64,000 bases of DNA, taken from positions 62,001-126,000 of the forward strand of contig BQMO01000002.1 of NCBI GenBank assembly GCA_022180725.1, given 5' to 3'. How positions within the stretch are numbered: position 1 is the first letter of the stretch; each line of letters opens with the position of its first letter. The position numbers and the translations under genes were made by a program. Shown piece after piece: positions 33,470 to 42,559 of the stretch. The DNA is from Phycisphaerae bacterium. Its GTDB lineage: Bacteria; Planctomycetota; Phycisphaerae; Phycisphaerales; UBA1924. The notes beneath the pieces are model-generated. The model had not been told where the DNA came from. It did not search any database and saw only the letters and a program-made list of their open reading frames with translations.

Positions 33470-34384
33470 ATGATGCCACCGGATCGGGCGCATGTCGCGA
33501 CGGAAAAACGCAACCCGCGGACGATGAACCTGCATGCGCTGGGCGTCGGGGAGATCGTCGAGACCATCCATCGCGAGGATCGTGACGTGGCGTTGGCGCT
33601 GAAGCGCGCGGGGAAGCGGCTGACGCGACTGATCGAGGCGATGGAGCCGGGGTTCGTGGCCGGGGGGCGGGTGGTGTACGTCGGCGCGGGGACGAGCGGT
33701 CGGCTGGGGGTGTTGGACGCGAGCGAGGCGCCGCCGACGTTCTGTGTGCCGGAAGGACGGATCGTGGGGATCATCGCGGGGGGCGACGCCTCGCTGCGCA
33801 AGAGCAGCGAAGGGGCGGAGGACGATCCGCGCGGGGCGTGGGACTCGTTGGGCGCGCTGGGGTTGACGGCGCGGGACGCGGTGATCGCGATCGCGGCTGG
33901 GGGCACGACGCCGTACGCGTTGGGCGCGCTGGCGTGGTGCAAGGAGGAATGCCCCGAGGGGCGCCGGCCGCTGACAGCGCTGTTGACCTGCGCAGATCCG
34001 GGCGAGGTTCCGCACGCGGATCATGTGGTGGTGCTGAAGGTGGGGCCGGAAGTGCTGACGGGATCGACGCGGATGAAGGCGGGGAGCGCGACGAAGATGG
34101 CGTTGAACACGATTTCGACGGCGCTGATGGTGCGGTCGGGGCGGGTGTACGAGAACCTGATGGTCGATGTGCGGGCGACGAACGCGAAGTTGCGGGATCG
34201 GGCCGCCCGGATCGTGCGGACGCTGACGGGACTGGAGCGCGAGGCGGCGTTCGCCCTGCTCGATGATGCCGGGGGCGCGGTGAAAGTGGCGGTGGTGATG
34301 GCGCGGCTGGGGGTGAGCCGGGATGAGGCGGAGGGGCGGCTGGAACGCGCCGAGGGCCGGCTTGATCGCGTGCTTGAAGGGTGA
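33470..34384 (+). CDS. murQ: N-acetylmuramic acid 6-phosphate etherase
   Basis: A 304-residue SIS-domain etherase that removes the D-lactyl group from MurNAc-6-P to give GlcNAc-6-P. Signatures are ATEKRNPRTMNLHALG, VYVGAGTSGRLGVLDASEAPP, VIAIAAGGTTPYALGAL and TGSTRMKAGSATKMALN. The open frame extends 5' through the REP repeats, but homology begins near the two adjacent ATGs (33470, 33473), so the start is placed there. It follows anmK after a 126-nt gap holding the REP pair. Confidence 0.92.
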   Translation: MMPPDRAHVATEKRNPRTMNLHALGVGEIVETIHREDRDVALALKRAGKRLTRLIEAMEPGFVAGGRVVYVGAGTSGRLGVLDASEAPPTFCVPEGRIVGIIAGGDASLRKSSEGAEDDPRGAWDSLGALGLTARDAVIAIAAGGTTPYALGALAWCKEECPEGRRPLTALLTCADPGEVPHADHVVVLKVGPEVLTGSTRMKAGSATKMALNTISTALMVRSGRVYENLMVDVRATNAKLRDRAARIVRTLTGLEREAAFALLDDAGGAVKVAVVMARLGVSRDEAEGRLERAEGRLDRVLEG

Positions 34385-34399
34385 CCCAATCTCAGGCCG

Positions 34400-35173
34400 C
34401 TAGCGCGGCTTGTTGACCCACCCCCACTCGCTGGCGGAGGAACTGCCGAGTGGGAACTGGATGTTCCTCGCGTGCAAGCGCAGGTGATTGGTGGTCATGT
34501 CGTTGGCTTCCTGCAACGTGTCGGAACCGCCCGAGGGGGTGGCGAACTGCATCACCCCGCCGTCGAGGAGGGCGACGTTGCCGGTGCGGGTGTGCCGGCG
34601 GGACCATTGATCGAGATTGGCGAAGGAGCCGTCGTCGACCTGCGTGTTGTACCAACGCTCGTCCTCCTCGATGAGCAAGGGGATGGCGGGAAAGTACTTG
34701 CGGGGCGATGCGGCGTTGGAAGGCGTCTCGGGGTAACTGACCTTCCATTCCAGGTCGGTGCGCGCCCCGGCGAGGCGGATGATCATGGTGTAGTCGAACC
34801 ACTGATTGGGACGTTTGCCGGTGGGACAGATGAAGGTGCGGTCGAAGTCGCCCATGTAGGAACGGAGGACGGAGGTCTCGATGGGGTGGTAGTAGTTGTT
34901 GGGGTTATTGACGTAGGTCTGGTTGTTTCGGCCGCACCAGTCGAGATTGATCGGGCCTTGCCAGTAGGCCCCGGGAATGGTCTTGTAGTCGCCGGCGTAG
35001 GTGAACATGGCCAGGCCGACCTGGCGGATGTTGGAGCGGCAGATGACGGCGCGGCCGGCCTCGCGGGCCTTGGAGAGGCTGGGCAGCAGGATGCCGATGA
35101 GCAGGGCGATGACCGCGATCACCACGAGGAGTTCGATGAGCGTGAAGGCGCGGCGGGACGGGACATGGGCCAT
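34400..35173 (-). CDS. Prepilin-type N-terminal H-X9-DG protein
   Basis: A 257-residue exported protein. PSRRA, then FTLIELLVVIAVIALLIGI is a perfect prepilin signal; LPSLSKAREAGRAVICRSNIRQ follows. The body ends with RHTRTGNVALLDGGVMQF, matching the H-X9-DG motif of a planctomycete-specific family with hundreds of copies per genome. Such proteins are assumed to be processed by the prepilin peptidase, possibly forming a pseudopilus-related layer, but function is unknown. GGGAG precedes the ATG. It converges on murQ with 15 nt between. Confidence 0.85.
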   Translation of the reverse strand: MAHVPSRRAFTLIELLVVIAVIALLIGILLPSLSKAREAGRAVICRSNIRQVGLAMFTYAGDYKTIPGAYWQGPINLDWCGRNNQTYVNNPNNYYHPIETSVLRSYMGDFDRTFICPTGKRPNQWFDYTMIIRLAGARTDLEWKVSYPETPSNAASPRKYFPAIPLLIEEDERWYNTQVDDGSFANLDQWSRRHTRTGNVALLDGGVMQFATPSGGSDTLQEANDMTTNHLRLHARNIQFPLGSSSASEWGWVNKPR

Positions 35174-35321
35174 GGCGTCTCCCGGGACAATACCAGTGTA
35201 CCGGAAAAGTCACGAATGGGAAGTCGAGGGATACGCTGCTGTCAGGGGGATGATCCGCGGCGGAGGGAACCGCCGATAATGGACGCCCGGCGGGATTGGC
35301 ATCAAGGATGAGAGGATCGGC

Positions 35322-36419
35322 ATGGCTCGGCTTGGCGTGACGGAAAGCACCGCGACCACCATGACCGTGGATGGTCGCGAGGTGCTCGCGTTCGGGGGGT
35401 GCAACTACCTCGGGCTGGCCCACCACCCGGAGGTGGTGAGGGCGCTGTGCGAGGAAGCCGGGCGGAGCGGGATATCGACCACGGCGTCTCGCGAGACGAC
35501 GGGAAACACGGGGGTGCACGAGGCGCTCGAAGCGGCCTTGGCGTCGTGGATGGGCCAGGAGGCGGCGATCCTGCTGGCCGAGGGGTATACCGCGAACATC
35601 GCCCTGTGCCAGGCCCTGGCGCGGGACCACGGGGTGGCGCTGATCGACGCGAAGGCTCACCGCAGTTTGCGGTCGGCGGCGACCGCCGCGGGGATGCAGG
35701 TCTTCGAGTACGAGCATCGATCGCCCAAGTCGGCGGCGTGGCTGTGCCGGCAGTACGGCGACCTGGGGGTGGCGATTCTCACCGACGGGGTCTTCGCCGC
35801 GGACGGGGCATTGGCGCCGCTGCCGGAACTGCTCGGGGTGCTTCCGGCGCGGCGGGCGACGCTGGTGGTGGACGACTGCCACGGGGTGTGCGTACTGGGC
35901 GCGCGCGGAAGCGGATCGGTGGAGCACTTCGGGCTGCGCGACGAGCGGGTGGCGATCACCACGACGCTGGCGAAGGGGGTGGGGTGCTACGGGGGCGCGG
36001 TGATCGGCCGGCGCCGGCTGGTGGACGCGGTGCGCGAACACGCGGACGTGTACCGGCGCTCGACACCCGTGCCGACGCCGCTCGCCCGGGCGGCGTTGAC
36101 AGCGGTGGACCTGGTGGCGCGCGAGCCGGGCATGCTGGCACGATTGCGATCGAACACGGCCAGGCTGCGCGACGGACTGATTGCGTTGGGCCTCGCCTCG
36201 CACGAGGGGCGTGTGCCGATCTTTACGTTCGTGCTCGAGCCGGCGTCGCGGATGCAGCCGCTGCACGAGGCGCTGATGCACGAGGGCGTCTACGCCCCGC
36301 TGATCGAGTATCCCGGGGGGCCGACGGCGCGATTCTTCAGGATCACCGTCACCGCGACGCACCGCGACGAGGACATCGACCGCCTGGTGGCGGGGCTTCG
36401 TCGTCACGTGGGCGGGTAG
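35322..36419 (+). CDS. PLP-dependent alpha-oxoamine synthase-type enzyme (BioF-like)
   Basis: A 365-residue fold-type I PLP enzyme of the 8-amino-7-oxononanoate synthase / 2-amino-3-ketobutyrate CoA ligase family, which condenses an amino acid with an acyl-CoA. Motifs are FGGCNYLGLAHHPEVV, the glycine-rich SRETTGNTGVHEALE (usually G.GS.GSR...G), VVDDCHGVCVLGARG with the PLP Asp, and TTTLAKGVGCYGGAV with the Schiff-base Lys. It is slightly short for BioF, and no other biotin genes are near, so lipid (serine palmitoyltransferase-like) or threonine roles are equally possible. GAGAGGA lies 7 nt before the ATG. Confidence 0.8.
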   Translation: MARLGVTESTATTMTVDGREVLAFGGCNYLGLAHHPEVVRALCEEAGRSGISTTASRETTGNTGVHEALEAALASWMGQEAAILLAEGYTANIALCQALARDHGVALIDAKAHRSLRSAATAAGMQVFEYEHRSPKSAAWLCRQYGDLGVAILTDGVFAADGALAPLPELLGVLPARRATLVVDDCHGVCVLGARGSGSVEHFGLRDERVAITTTLAKGVGCYGGAVIGRRRLVDAVREHADVYRRSTPVPTPLARAALTAVDLVAREPGMLARLRSNTARLRDGLIALGLASHEGRVPIFTFVLEPASRMQPLHEALMHEGVYAPLIEYPGGPTARFFRITVTATHRDEDIDRLVAGLRRHVGG

Positions 36420-36430
36420 GCGGCGCGGCG

Positions 36431-38470
36431 CTATTCACCGCACGGCTTGATGTAGGCGTCCATGAACGCCTCGAGGTCCTTGATGGTGGTTTCGCCGTCG
36501 GCGTCGAAGTCCGCATCATCCTCCAGGAAAGCCTTGAAGAAGGCGTCGGCGTCGGCCTCGGTCACCTTGCCGTCGCGGTTCCAGTCGCAGGGGCAGCGTC
36601 GCGGCTCGCAGCTATCCGGCTCGCACCAGACGTGCTGGCCGAGGAACGTACCGCCCGCGGCATCGCACTGATAGCGGTGCATGACCTGGCAGCGGACGCC
36701 GTCGTCGGTGGTGATGCAACAGCCGCCGAGGAAGAACTCGGCGCAGGTCTCGTCGGCGCACGCGGTGCCTACCCCGCGGAAGTGCCCGTTCATGGTCGTG
36801 CATTGTGCTTGGGTCACCACGGTACACCAGACGGCGACATCGCCGACGATGCAGCAGGCGCCGGCGAAGGAGGCCGCGGCGCAGGTGTCGTTGCCGCAGG
36901 TGGTGCCGTGGCCTCGGAAGTTGCCGCCCTGGGTGGCGCACTGGGCCTGGGTGGTGATGATGCAGGTGACGCCGCCGTTGGCCTGGAGGCAGCAGGCGCC
37001 GGTGGGCGTTGGCGCGGGGCAGGCGGTGTTGGTGCAGGTGGTGCCATGGCCGCGATAGACGCCACCCTCGGCGTGGCACTGGGCCTCGGTACGGACGACG
37101 CAGATGATGCCCGCGGAGGAGGCAATGCAGCAGGCACCCGTCGGCGCGGGGGTCGGGCAGGTCGTGTTGGTACAGGAGGTGCCCACGCCGCGGAAGACAC
37201 CACCCTCGGCCAGACAGCGGGAGCGTGTCATCTGCACACAGGTCACGCCATTGGGAGTCGTGAGGCAGCAGGCGCCCGTGATCGAGGCTGCGGGGCAGGC
37301 GTTGGTGCAGGTGGTGCCGTTCCCGCGGTACACGCCGTTACGCGCCTGGCATTGGGCATGAGTCAGAATGACACACTCAACCCCTCCCGTCGCGGAGGGG
37401 ACACAACACGCGCCGGTTGGCGCAGGCATGGGGCACGCGGCGGTGGAACAGACCGTGCCGTTTCCGCGGTAGATGCCGTTGTGCTTTTCACATTCCGGCC
37501 CGGAAAGGATGACGCAGATCACTCCACCATTGGGCGCTTGCAGGCAACAGGCTCCGACCGCCGGCGGGGGCGTGCAGATGGTGTTCGAGCACACGGTGCC
37601 GTTCCCGCGGTAGGAGCCGCCCTCGGCGTGGCACTGGGCCTCGGTACGGATGACGCAGGTGACGCCGTTGGGCGTGGTAATGCAGCAGGCGCCGGCGGGC
37701 GTAATCTGCGGGCAGATCGAACCAAGGCAGTTGGTGCCGTGGCCGCGGTAGGTGCCCCCCTCGGCGTGGCACTGGGCCTCGGTGCGGATGACGCAGACAA
37801 TGCCGCTGGGCGTGTTGATACAGCACGCGCCGGTGGGTGTGGGTTGCGGGCAGATGGTGCTGGAGCACGCCGTGCCATGGCCGCGGTAGGTGCCCCCCTC
37901 GGCGTGGCACTGGGCTTCGGTGCGGATGACGCATGTCACGCCGTTGGGGGTGGAGATGCAGCAGGCCCCGGTGGGCGTGGGCAAGGGGCATGAGACGGCG
38001 CAGGAGGTGCCATGGCCGCGGTAGGTGCCGCCCTCGGCGGCACAGTGGGATTGAGTGGTGACAATGCAGACGACGCCATTGGCGGTCGGGATGCAGCAGG
38101 AACCGGTGGGAACGAGGTTGGCGCAGATGCCGGCGGTGGAGCATGAGGTGCCGGTACCCCGCCACACACCCCCGAGGCCGGCGCAGTTGGATTGTGTTGT
38201 CTGGTGGCAGGTGACGCCGGTGGGCGAGACCACGCAGCACGCGCCGGTGGGCGTGGTATTGGTGCAGATGCCGATCGTGTTGCAGGAGGTGCCCGCGCCG
38301 CGCCAGACGCCGCCGAGGCTCACGCACTGGGCTTCGGTGACCTGGTGACAGGTGATGAAGCCCGACGAGGCGACGCAGCAGGCGCCGGTCGATTGTGCGA
38401 ACGACATGGCCGCGGAGGCAAGGCACACACACGCGAACGTGACCGCTCGGGCGATGGATCGGATCGACAT
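36431..38470 (-). CDS. Secreted cysteine-rich protein with 13 tandem repeats and a dockerin-like C-terminus
   Basis: A 679-residue protein: signal peptide (MSIRSIARAVTFACVCLASA to SFAQS), then 13 repeats of about 46 residues, then an EF-hand/dockerin-like end. Each repeat follows the pattern TGACC....GV.C....T.AQC.AEGG.YRGHGT.C....CP.P.P, with six cysteines likely to make three disulfides. Internal repeats (4, 5, 6, 10) are the most alike, pointing to recent duplication. The C-terminus carries CDWNRDGKVTEADADAFF and DFDADGETTIKDLEAFMDAY, paired calcium loops as in dockerins. AAGGAG precedes the ATG at 5-6 nt. I do not recognise a named family for the repeat; an extracellular structural or binding role is inferred. 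Confidence 0.8.
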   Translation of the reverse strand: MSIRSIARAVTFACVCLASAAMSFAQSTGACCVASSGFITCHQVTEAQCVSLGGVWRGAGTSCNTIGICTNTTPTGACCVVSPTGVTCHQTTQSNCAGLGGVWRGTGTSCSTAGICANLVPTGSCCIPTANGVVCIVTTQSHCAAEGGTYRGHGTSCAVSCPLPTPTGACCISTPNGVTCVIRTEAQCHAEGGTYRGHGTACSSTICPQPTPTGACCINTPSGIVCVIRTEAQCHAEGGTYRGHGTNCLGSICPQITPAGACCITTPNGVTCVIRTEAQCHAEGGSYRGNGTVCSNTICTPPPAVGACCLQAPNGGVICVILSGPECEKHNGIYRGNGTVCSTAACPMPAPTGACCVPSATGGVECVILTHAQCQARNGVYRGNGTTCTNACPAASITGACCLTTPNGVTCVQMTRSRCLAEGGVFRGVGTSCTNTTCPTPAPTGACCIASSAGIICVVRTEAQCHAEGGVYRGHGTTCTNTACPAPTPTGACCLQANGGVTCIITTQAQCATQGGNFRGHGTTCGNDTCAAASFAGACCIVGDVAVWCTVVTQAQCTTMNGHFRGVGTACADETCAEFFLGGCCITTDDGVRCQVMHRYQCDAAGGTFLGQHVWCEPDSCEPRRCPCDWNRDGKVTEADADAFFKAFLEDDADFDADGETTIKDLEAFMDAYIKPCGE

Positions 38471-38585
38471 GACTACTCCTTGGACGTGCGAGACGCGTCC
38501 TGGAAGCACGGCCCCAGCCCCTTGGCCGACGCTGATAATCTACCGAGTTCCTGGACGAAGGGAAAGAGGAATCCGCGAAGACGAC

Positions 38586-40415
38586 ATGCCAAGGAAACCC
38601 GCAACAGATTCCGCAAAGGCTGAACCACCGACCCGAGCGCTGGCGTGGTGGCGGGTGCTGGGCATTGTCGCGGCGAGCGCGAGCGTGGCGGCCTGCGCGG
38701 TGCTGGTCATGGCGCATTTACGGCACGTATCGGTACCGGGGTGCGGGGCGGGAAGCGGGTGCGCGGCGGCGGCGGGCGGGAGGCTGGGGAGCATCCCGCT
38801 CGTGGGCTGGCCGACGTCGATCGTCGGCGCGGCGTACTTCGCCGGCGTGCTCGCGGGGTGGCTGAGCGGGGCGCGGGTGTCGCGGGCGTTGCTGTGGGCG
38901 GCGCGGCTGGGGGCGGTGGCGGCGGTGTTCTTCGCTGGGGGCATGGCGGGGGGCGGGTGGTTCTGCACGTACTGCGTGATTGCGCACGCGGGGGCCGTGC
39001 TAGGGTGGGTGGCGGCGGAACGGTCGGCGCACGCCGGCGTGGCGGAGAAGTCCTGGCAGCCGATGGGGCTGGCGGGGGCGTGGGTGGTGGTGCTGGGCGT
39101 GCTGGTGGCTGTGTCGGGCGGGCGCGAAAAGGCGGCGGCCACAAAGGCGGAAGAGTCGCTGGCGCGCTCGACGGAGACGATGGTGCGGCGACCGGGCGAA
39201 GCCGAGCCGGCGGCACGGATGGGGTTCGAGGGACGGTACCGCCGCGGGCCCGCGGCGGCGGCGGCGCGGGTGGTGATCTTCACGGACTATCAGTGCCCGG
39301 ATTGCAAGGAGATCGAGCGGCAGTTGGAAGGGTTGCTGCGCGAAGGGCTGCCGATCGCGGCGTCGGTGAAGATGTTCCCGCTGAACAGCGAGTGCAATCC
39401 TCATGCGCCGGCGATGCACGCGAACGCGTGCTGGGCGGCGCGGGCGGCGGAGGCGGCGGGGATCGTGGGCGGGGCCGAAGCGTTCTGGCGGATGCACGCG
39501 TGGCTGTTCGCGCGCGGGGGGGCGTTCACGGACGCGGAACTGGACGCGGGGTTGGCGGCGATGGGCTTCCCACGCGAGACGTTCCTCCGGGTGATGACGG
39601 GGGCGGAGGTCAATGTGCGGATCGGCACGGACGTGGCGGAGGGGATGCGGTTGGGGATCGCGCAGACACCGATGATCTTCATCAATGGGGTGGAGTTGAA
39701 GGGGTGGAACGCGCCCAACGCGCTGGACCGGGCGGTGCGGGCGGTGCTGGCGGCCTCGCCCGCGGCGGCGACAAGCGTGGCGGATGCCCCGCCGGACGGG
39801 GCGACGCGATTCCTGGCGGATTGGCGCGAGTCGCCGGTGCGGTCGATCCCCGAGGCGGAACTGGCGCACACGGTGGGGCCGGCGGACGCGCCGATCCGGG
39901 TGGTGATCTTCGGGGACTACCAGGAGCCGACGACGGCGGAGGCCGACGGTTTGACGCGGTTGTACACGACGGGCGAGCGGGCGAACATCCGGTACTCGTT
40001 CGTGCCGTTCCCGGTGGATCAGTCGTGCAACCCGTTCACGCAGGTCACGGCGTTCCCGATGGCGTGCCGGGCGGCCCTGGCGGCGGAAGCGGCGGGTGTG
40101 CTCGACGGGCCGGAAGGATTCTGGCGCATGCACGGGTGGTTGATGGCCAACCGGGAGGGACTGACGGACGAGGCCATGCTGCGCGCGGCGGGGAGCCTGG
40201 GGTTTGATCCCGCCGCTTTCGCGGAAGCGATGCAGCAGCCTTTCCTGCAGGACGTGATCCTGGCGAACGCTCGGCTGGGGAACCGGATGGGGTTGCGGTC
40301 GATCCCCATGGTGTTCGTGAACGGGAAGCAGGTGGCGCGGTGGAAGTGGGAGAACGAGAACGTGCTGGGTCGGGTGTTTCTGGAGGCGGCGGAGCACGCC
40401 GGGCACGGACATTGA
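38586..40415 (+). CDS. VKOR-DsbA-DsbA fusion: disulfide oxidase with a degenerate second thioredoxin domain
   Basis: A 609-residue membrane enzyme for disulfide formation. The N-terminal 200 residues are a vitamin K epoxide reductase domain with several helices, the loop cysteines VPGCGAGSGC and the active CxxC in WFCTYCVIAH. Two DsbA-like thioredoxin domains follow. The first has the active site FTDYQCPDCKEIE; in the second the equivalent segment is FGDYQEPTTAEAD, so both redox cysteines are lost. Both keep the other landmarks (NSECNPHA / DQSCNPFT, FWRMHAWLF / FWRMHGWLM and the cis-Pro regions QTPMIF / SIPMVF). Start at ATG 38586; no strong Shine-Dalgarno. It could oxidise the neighbouring cysteine-rich secreted protein, which is divergently encoded 115 nt away. 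Confidence 0.85.
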   Translation: MPRKPATDSAKAEPPTRALAWWRVLGIVAASASVAACAVLVMAHLRHVSVPGCGAGSGCAAAAGGRLGSIPLVGWPTSIVGAAYFAGVLAGWLSGARVSRALLWAARLGAVAAVFFAGGMAGGGWFCTYCVIAHAGAVLGWVAAERSAHAGVAEKSWQPMGLAGAWVVVLGVLVAVSGGREKAAATKAEESLARSTETMVRRPGEAEPAARMGFEGRYRRGPAAAAARVVIFTDYQCPDCKEIERQLEGLLREGLPIAASVKMFPLNSECNPHAPAMHANACWAARAAEAAGIVGGAEAFWRMHAWLFARGGAFTDAELDAGLAAMGFPRETFLRVMTGAEVNVRIGTDVAEGMRLGIAQTPMIFINGVELKGWNAPNALDRAVRAVLAASPAAATSVADAPPDGATRFLADWRESPVRSIPEAELAHTVGPADAPIRVVIFGDYQEPTTAEADGLTRLYTTGERANIRYSFVPFPVDQSCNPFTQVTAFPMACRAALAAEAAGVLDGPEGFWRMHGWLMANREGLTDEAMLRAAGSLGFDPAAFAEAMQQPFLQDVILANARLGNRMGLRSIPMVFVNGKQVARWKWENENVLGRVFLEAAEHAGHGH

Positions 40416-40419
40416 TCGC

Positions 40420-40425
40420 TACGCT
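40420..40425 (+). promoter_or_regulatory. -10-like TACGCT box, leaderless start of rsmH
   Basis: TACGCT ends 6 nt before the GTG start of rsmH, with no Shine-Dalgarno between. It would start the rsmH-LysM-ftsL-ftsI transcript at the start codon. Confidence 0.4.
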
Positions 40426-40431
40426 GGGTGC

Positions 40432-41361
40432 GTGACGCCGCACGGGCACATCCCGGTGCTTGAGAATGAGGTCGCGCGGGCGTTGTCGCCCCGGCCGGGA
40501 CAGACGTACGCCGACTGCACGGCCGGGTTGGGGGGGCACGCGGCGTTGATCGCGGCGAACGTGGCCCCGGGCGGGCGGGTGGTGCTGAACGACGTGGACC
40601 CCGGAAACCTTGAAGCCGCGGCGGCGCGCGTACGGGAGGTGGCGCCGGGGGTCGAGGTGATGACAATCCGCGGGAACTTCGCGGAACTCCCCCACCACCT
40701 GCGGGGCATGGGTGTGCGGGCGGACCTGGTGCTGGCGGACCTTGGGTTTTCGTCGAACCAGATGGAAAACGCGGAGCGGGGGCTGTCGTTCATGCGGGAT
40801 GGGCCGCTGGACATGCGGCTGGACCCGACCCTGCCGACGACGGCGGCGGACCTGGTGGCGTCGCTGCCGGAGGTGGAGCTGGCACGGCTGATCGCGGAGT
40901 ACGGCGAGGACAAGCACGCGCGGCGGATCGCGGCGCGGATCGTGCGGGCACGGGGGGAAGGGCCGATCACGACGACGGGGCGGCTGGCGGAGGTTGTTCG
41001 CTCGGCGAACGGAGGCGTGGGCGGGGGTGGGATCGATCCGGCCACGCGGACCTTTCAGGCGTTGCGGATCGCGGTGAACGACGAGCTGGGGTGCCTGGAG
41101 GCGCTGATGGCGCACGTGGAGGCCGAGGCACGGGCGATGGCCGAGGGGAACCCGGGCGGATGGCTGACGCGGGGAGGTCGCGTCGCGGTTATCACGTTTC
41201 ATTCGCTGGAAGATCGGGTGGTGAAGGCGTCGTTCGAACGGTGCGAAGGGCTGGGGTGCACGGACGTGCTCGGGGGCGCGGCGGAGGCGTCGGAAGGCGA
41301 ACGGGGATCGAACCCCCGGTCGCGGTCGGCGAAGGTGCGGTGTGTGGAGATGCCGCGGTAG
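40432..41361 (+). CDS. rsmH: 16S rRNA (cytosine1402-N4)-methyltransferase
   Basis: A 309-residue SAM-dependent methyltransferase modifying C1402 of 16S rRNA. Diagnostic segments are HIPVLENEVARAL, YADCTAGLGGHAALI (SAM loop), DLVLADLGFSSNQME, SFMRDGPLDMRLD, RRIAARIVRAR, TRTFQALRIAVNDEL and the C-terminal VAVITFHSLEDRVVK with NPRSRSAKVR. It starts at GTG (40432). It heads a division and wall cluster, as mraW does in the classical dcw cluster, although mraZ is absent. Confidence 0.95.
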   Translation: MTPHGHIPVLENEVARALSPRPGQTYADCTAGLGGHAALIAANVAPGGRVVLNDVDPGNLEAAAARVREVAPGVEVMTIRGNFAELPHHLRGMGVRADLVLADLGFSSNQMENAERGLSFMRDGPLDMRLDPTLPTTAADLVASLPEVELARLIAEYGEDKHARRIAARIVRARGEGPITTTGRLAEVVRSANGGVGGGGIDPATRTFQALRIAVNDELGCLEALMAHVEAEARAMAEGNPGGWLTRGGRVAVITFHSLEDRVVKASFERCEGLGCTDVLGGAAEASEGERGSNPRSRSAKVRCVEMPR

Positions 41362-41547
41362 ACGCGGCACGAAAGCACGGTCGGTTTTTCCCGCCTGCGC
41401 GCTCGGCGAGCCGACGTAGTGCACTACACTCCGGTCCCTGCGCCTTCGCGGGGACCATGGCACGCAGGACGGGTGTACGGACGCACTCGACCATGCCCGG
41501 GTGAAGGGACGTTGGGGGGCGACGGCGACGCGCCCACGTTGGCAAGG

Positions 41548-42513
41548 ATGCTCATCGTGACTCGTGAACTGAAACTGGCGTTGATTGTCGGGTTCTCGCT
41601 GGTGCTGGTGGTGACGGTGCTCGTGAGCGACCATCTGTCGCGGGCGCGGAACACGACGCTCGACCCGACGCTGGCGGAGACCCCGCCGTTGACGCCGAGG
41701 CTGGACCCGGAGACGGCCGGCGCCGGCCATCGCGATGAACGCGAATCGACGCTGGCGTCGCGGGACCCGAGGGGCGGAACACAGGACGGCCACGGCGTCA
41801 ACCCCGTGGCCGGGGCCGGCACGGGCGTGACCTCTCCGCCGGCGAATCCGCCGGTGGAACTGACGATGGGTCGCACGACTCGCGGTACGGATGACGTGTC
41901 GGACCTGGAGCGCGCGGTGCGATCCCTGGGCGGGGAGATCCGGGATGGACGGGTATACCTGCCCCCGGCGGCGGGCACACTCGGGCCGAGCACGCCCGGG
42001 AGCGTGCCGTCGGGCGAGATGAAAGCAACGTGGGAACGCTCGTCGCCGGGGACTGGGACACCGACGATCGTGACGCCGCCGCCCGCGCCGCCGGCAATGC
42101 CGGACCGGATGTACACGGTGGTGGCGGGCGATTCGGCGTACAAGATCGCGAAGCGGGAACTGGGGGATGGGGAGTTGTGGCGTTCGCTGGTGTCGTACAA
42201 CAAGGGCGTGATTCCCGAGAGCGGGGCGCTGCGCGAGGGGATGAAGATCAAACTGCCGCCGAAGGCGGGCGGGGCGACGGTGGCGAGCAAGGAGAAGACG
42301 CCCGAGGCGACGCCGGCGAAGGCGACGACGCCGGGTACGCCCGGCAAGACGCGGACGTACGTCATCAAGAAGGGCGACACGCTGGGGCTGATCGCGCAGC
42401 GGGAACTGGGGACGGTGAAGCGGCTGCAGGAGTTGATCGACCTGAACAAGGACGTGCTGCACGACCCGGACGTCGCGCCGTTGGGCGTGACGCTGAAACT
42501 GCCGGCGACGTGA
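41548..42513 (+). CDS. Membrane-anchored protein with two LysM domains
   Basis: A 321-residue protein: one N-terminal helix (LALIVGFSLVLVVTVLV), a long Pro/Thr/Gly-rich periplasmic linker (about residues 40-190), then two LysM peptidoglycan-binding domains. The first is MYTVVAGDSAYKIAKRELGD to REGMKIKLPP; the second YVIKKGDTLGLIAQRELG to GVTLKLPAT. Sitting between rsmH and the FtsL-like gene, it may tether the divisome to peptidoglycan; this is inferred. ATG 41548 is used; a GTG three codons later (41557) has a better-spaced AAGG and may be the true start. There is a 186-nt gap from rsmH. Confidence 0.8.
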   Translation: MLIVTRELKLALIVGFSLVLVVTVLVSDHLSRARNTTLDPTLAETPPLTPRLDPETAGAGHRDERESTLASRDPRGGTQDGHGVNPVAGAGTGVTSPPANPPVELTMGRTTRGTDDVSDLERAVRSLGGEIRDGRVYLPPAAGTLGPSTPGSVPSGEMKATWERSSPGTGTPTIVTPPPAPPAMPDRMYTVVAGDSAYKIAKRELGDGELWRSLVSYNKGVIPESGALREGMKIKLPPKAGGATVASKEKTPEATPAKATTPGTPGKTRTYVIKKGDTLGLIAQRELGTVKRLQELIDLNKDVLHDPDVAPLGVTLKLPAT

Positions 42514-42559
42514 TCGAGCCGGCGCCCGATCGCGGGCGCTCCTCAGCGGAGACCACGCC

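Noticed and set aside
35399..37993. An 864-codon plus-strand frame opposite the BioF-like and Cys-rich genes
   Set aside because: It overlaps bioF in another frame and the Cys-rich gene antisense; its Gly/Ala/Asp periodicity merely mirrors the cysteine repeats.
36431..38470. CRISPR-like regular repeats in this interval
   Set aside because: The period of about 140 nt is the coding repeat of the Cys-rich protein; units diverge and there are no spacers.
41292..41318. A tRNA T-arm-like GGTTCGATCCC on the minus strand
   Set aside because: Only three T-stem pairs form, no acceptor or anticodon arm is present, and it lies inside the conserved C-terminus of rsmH.
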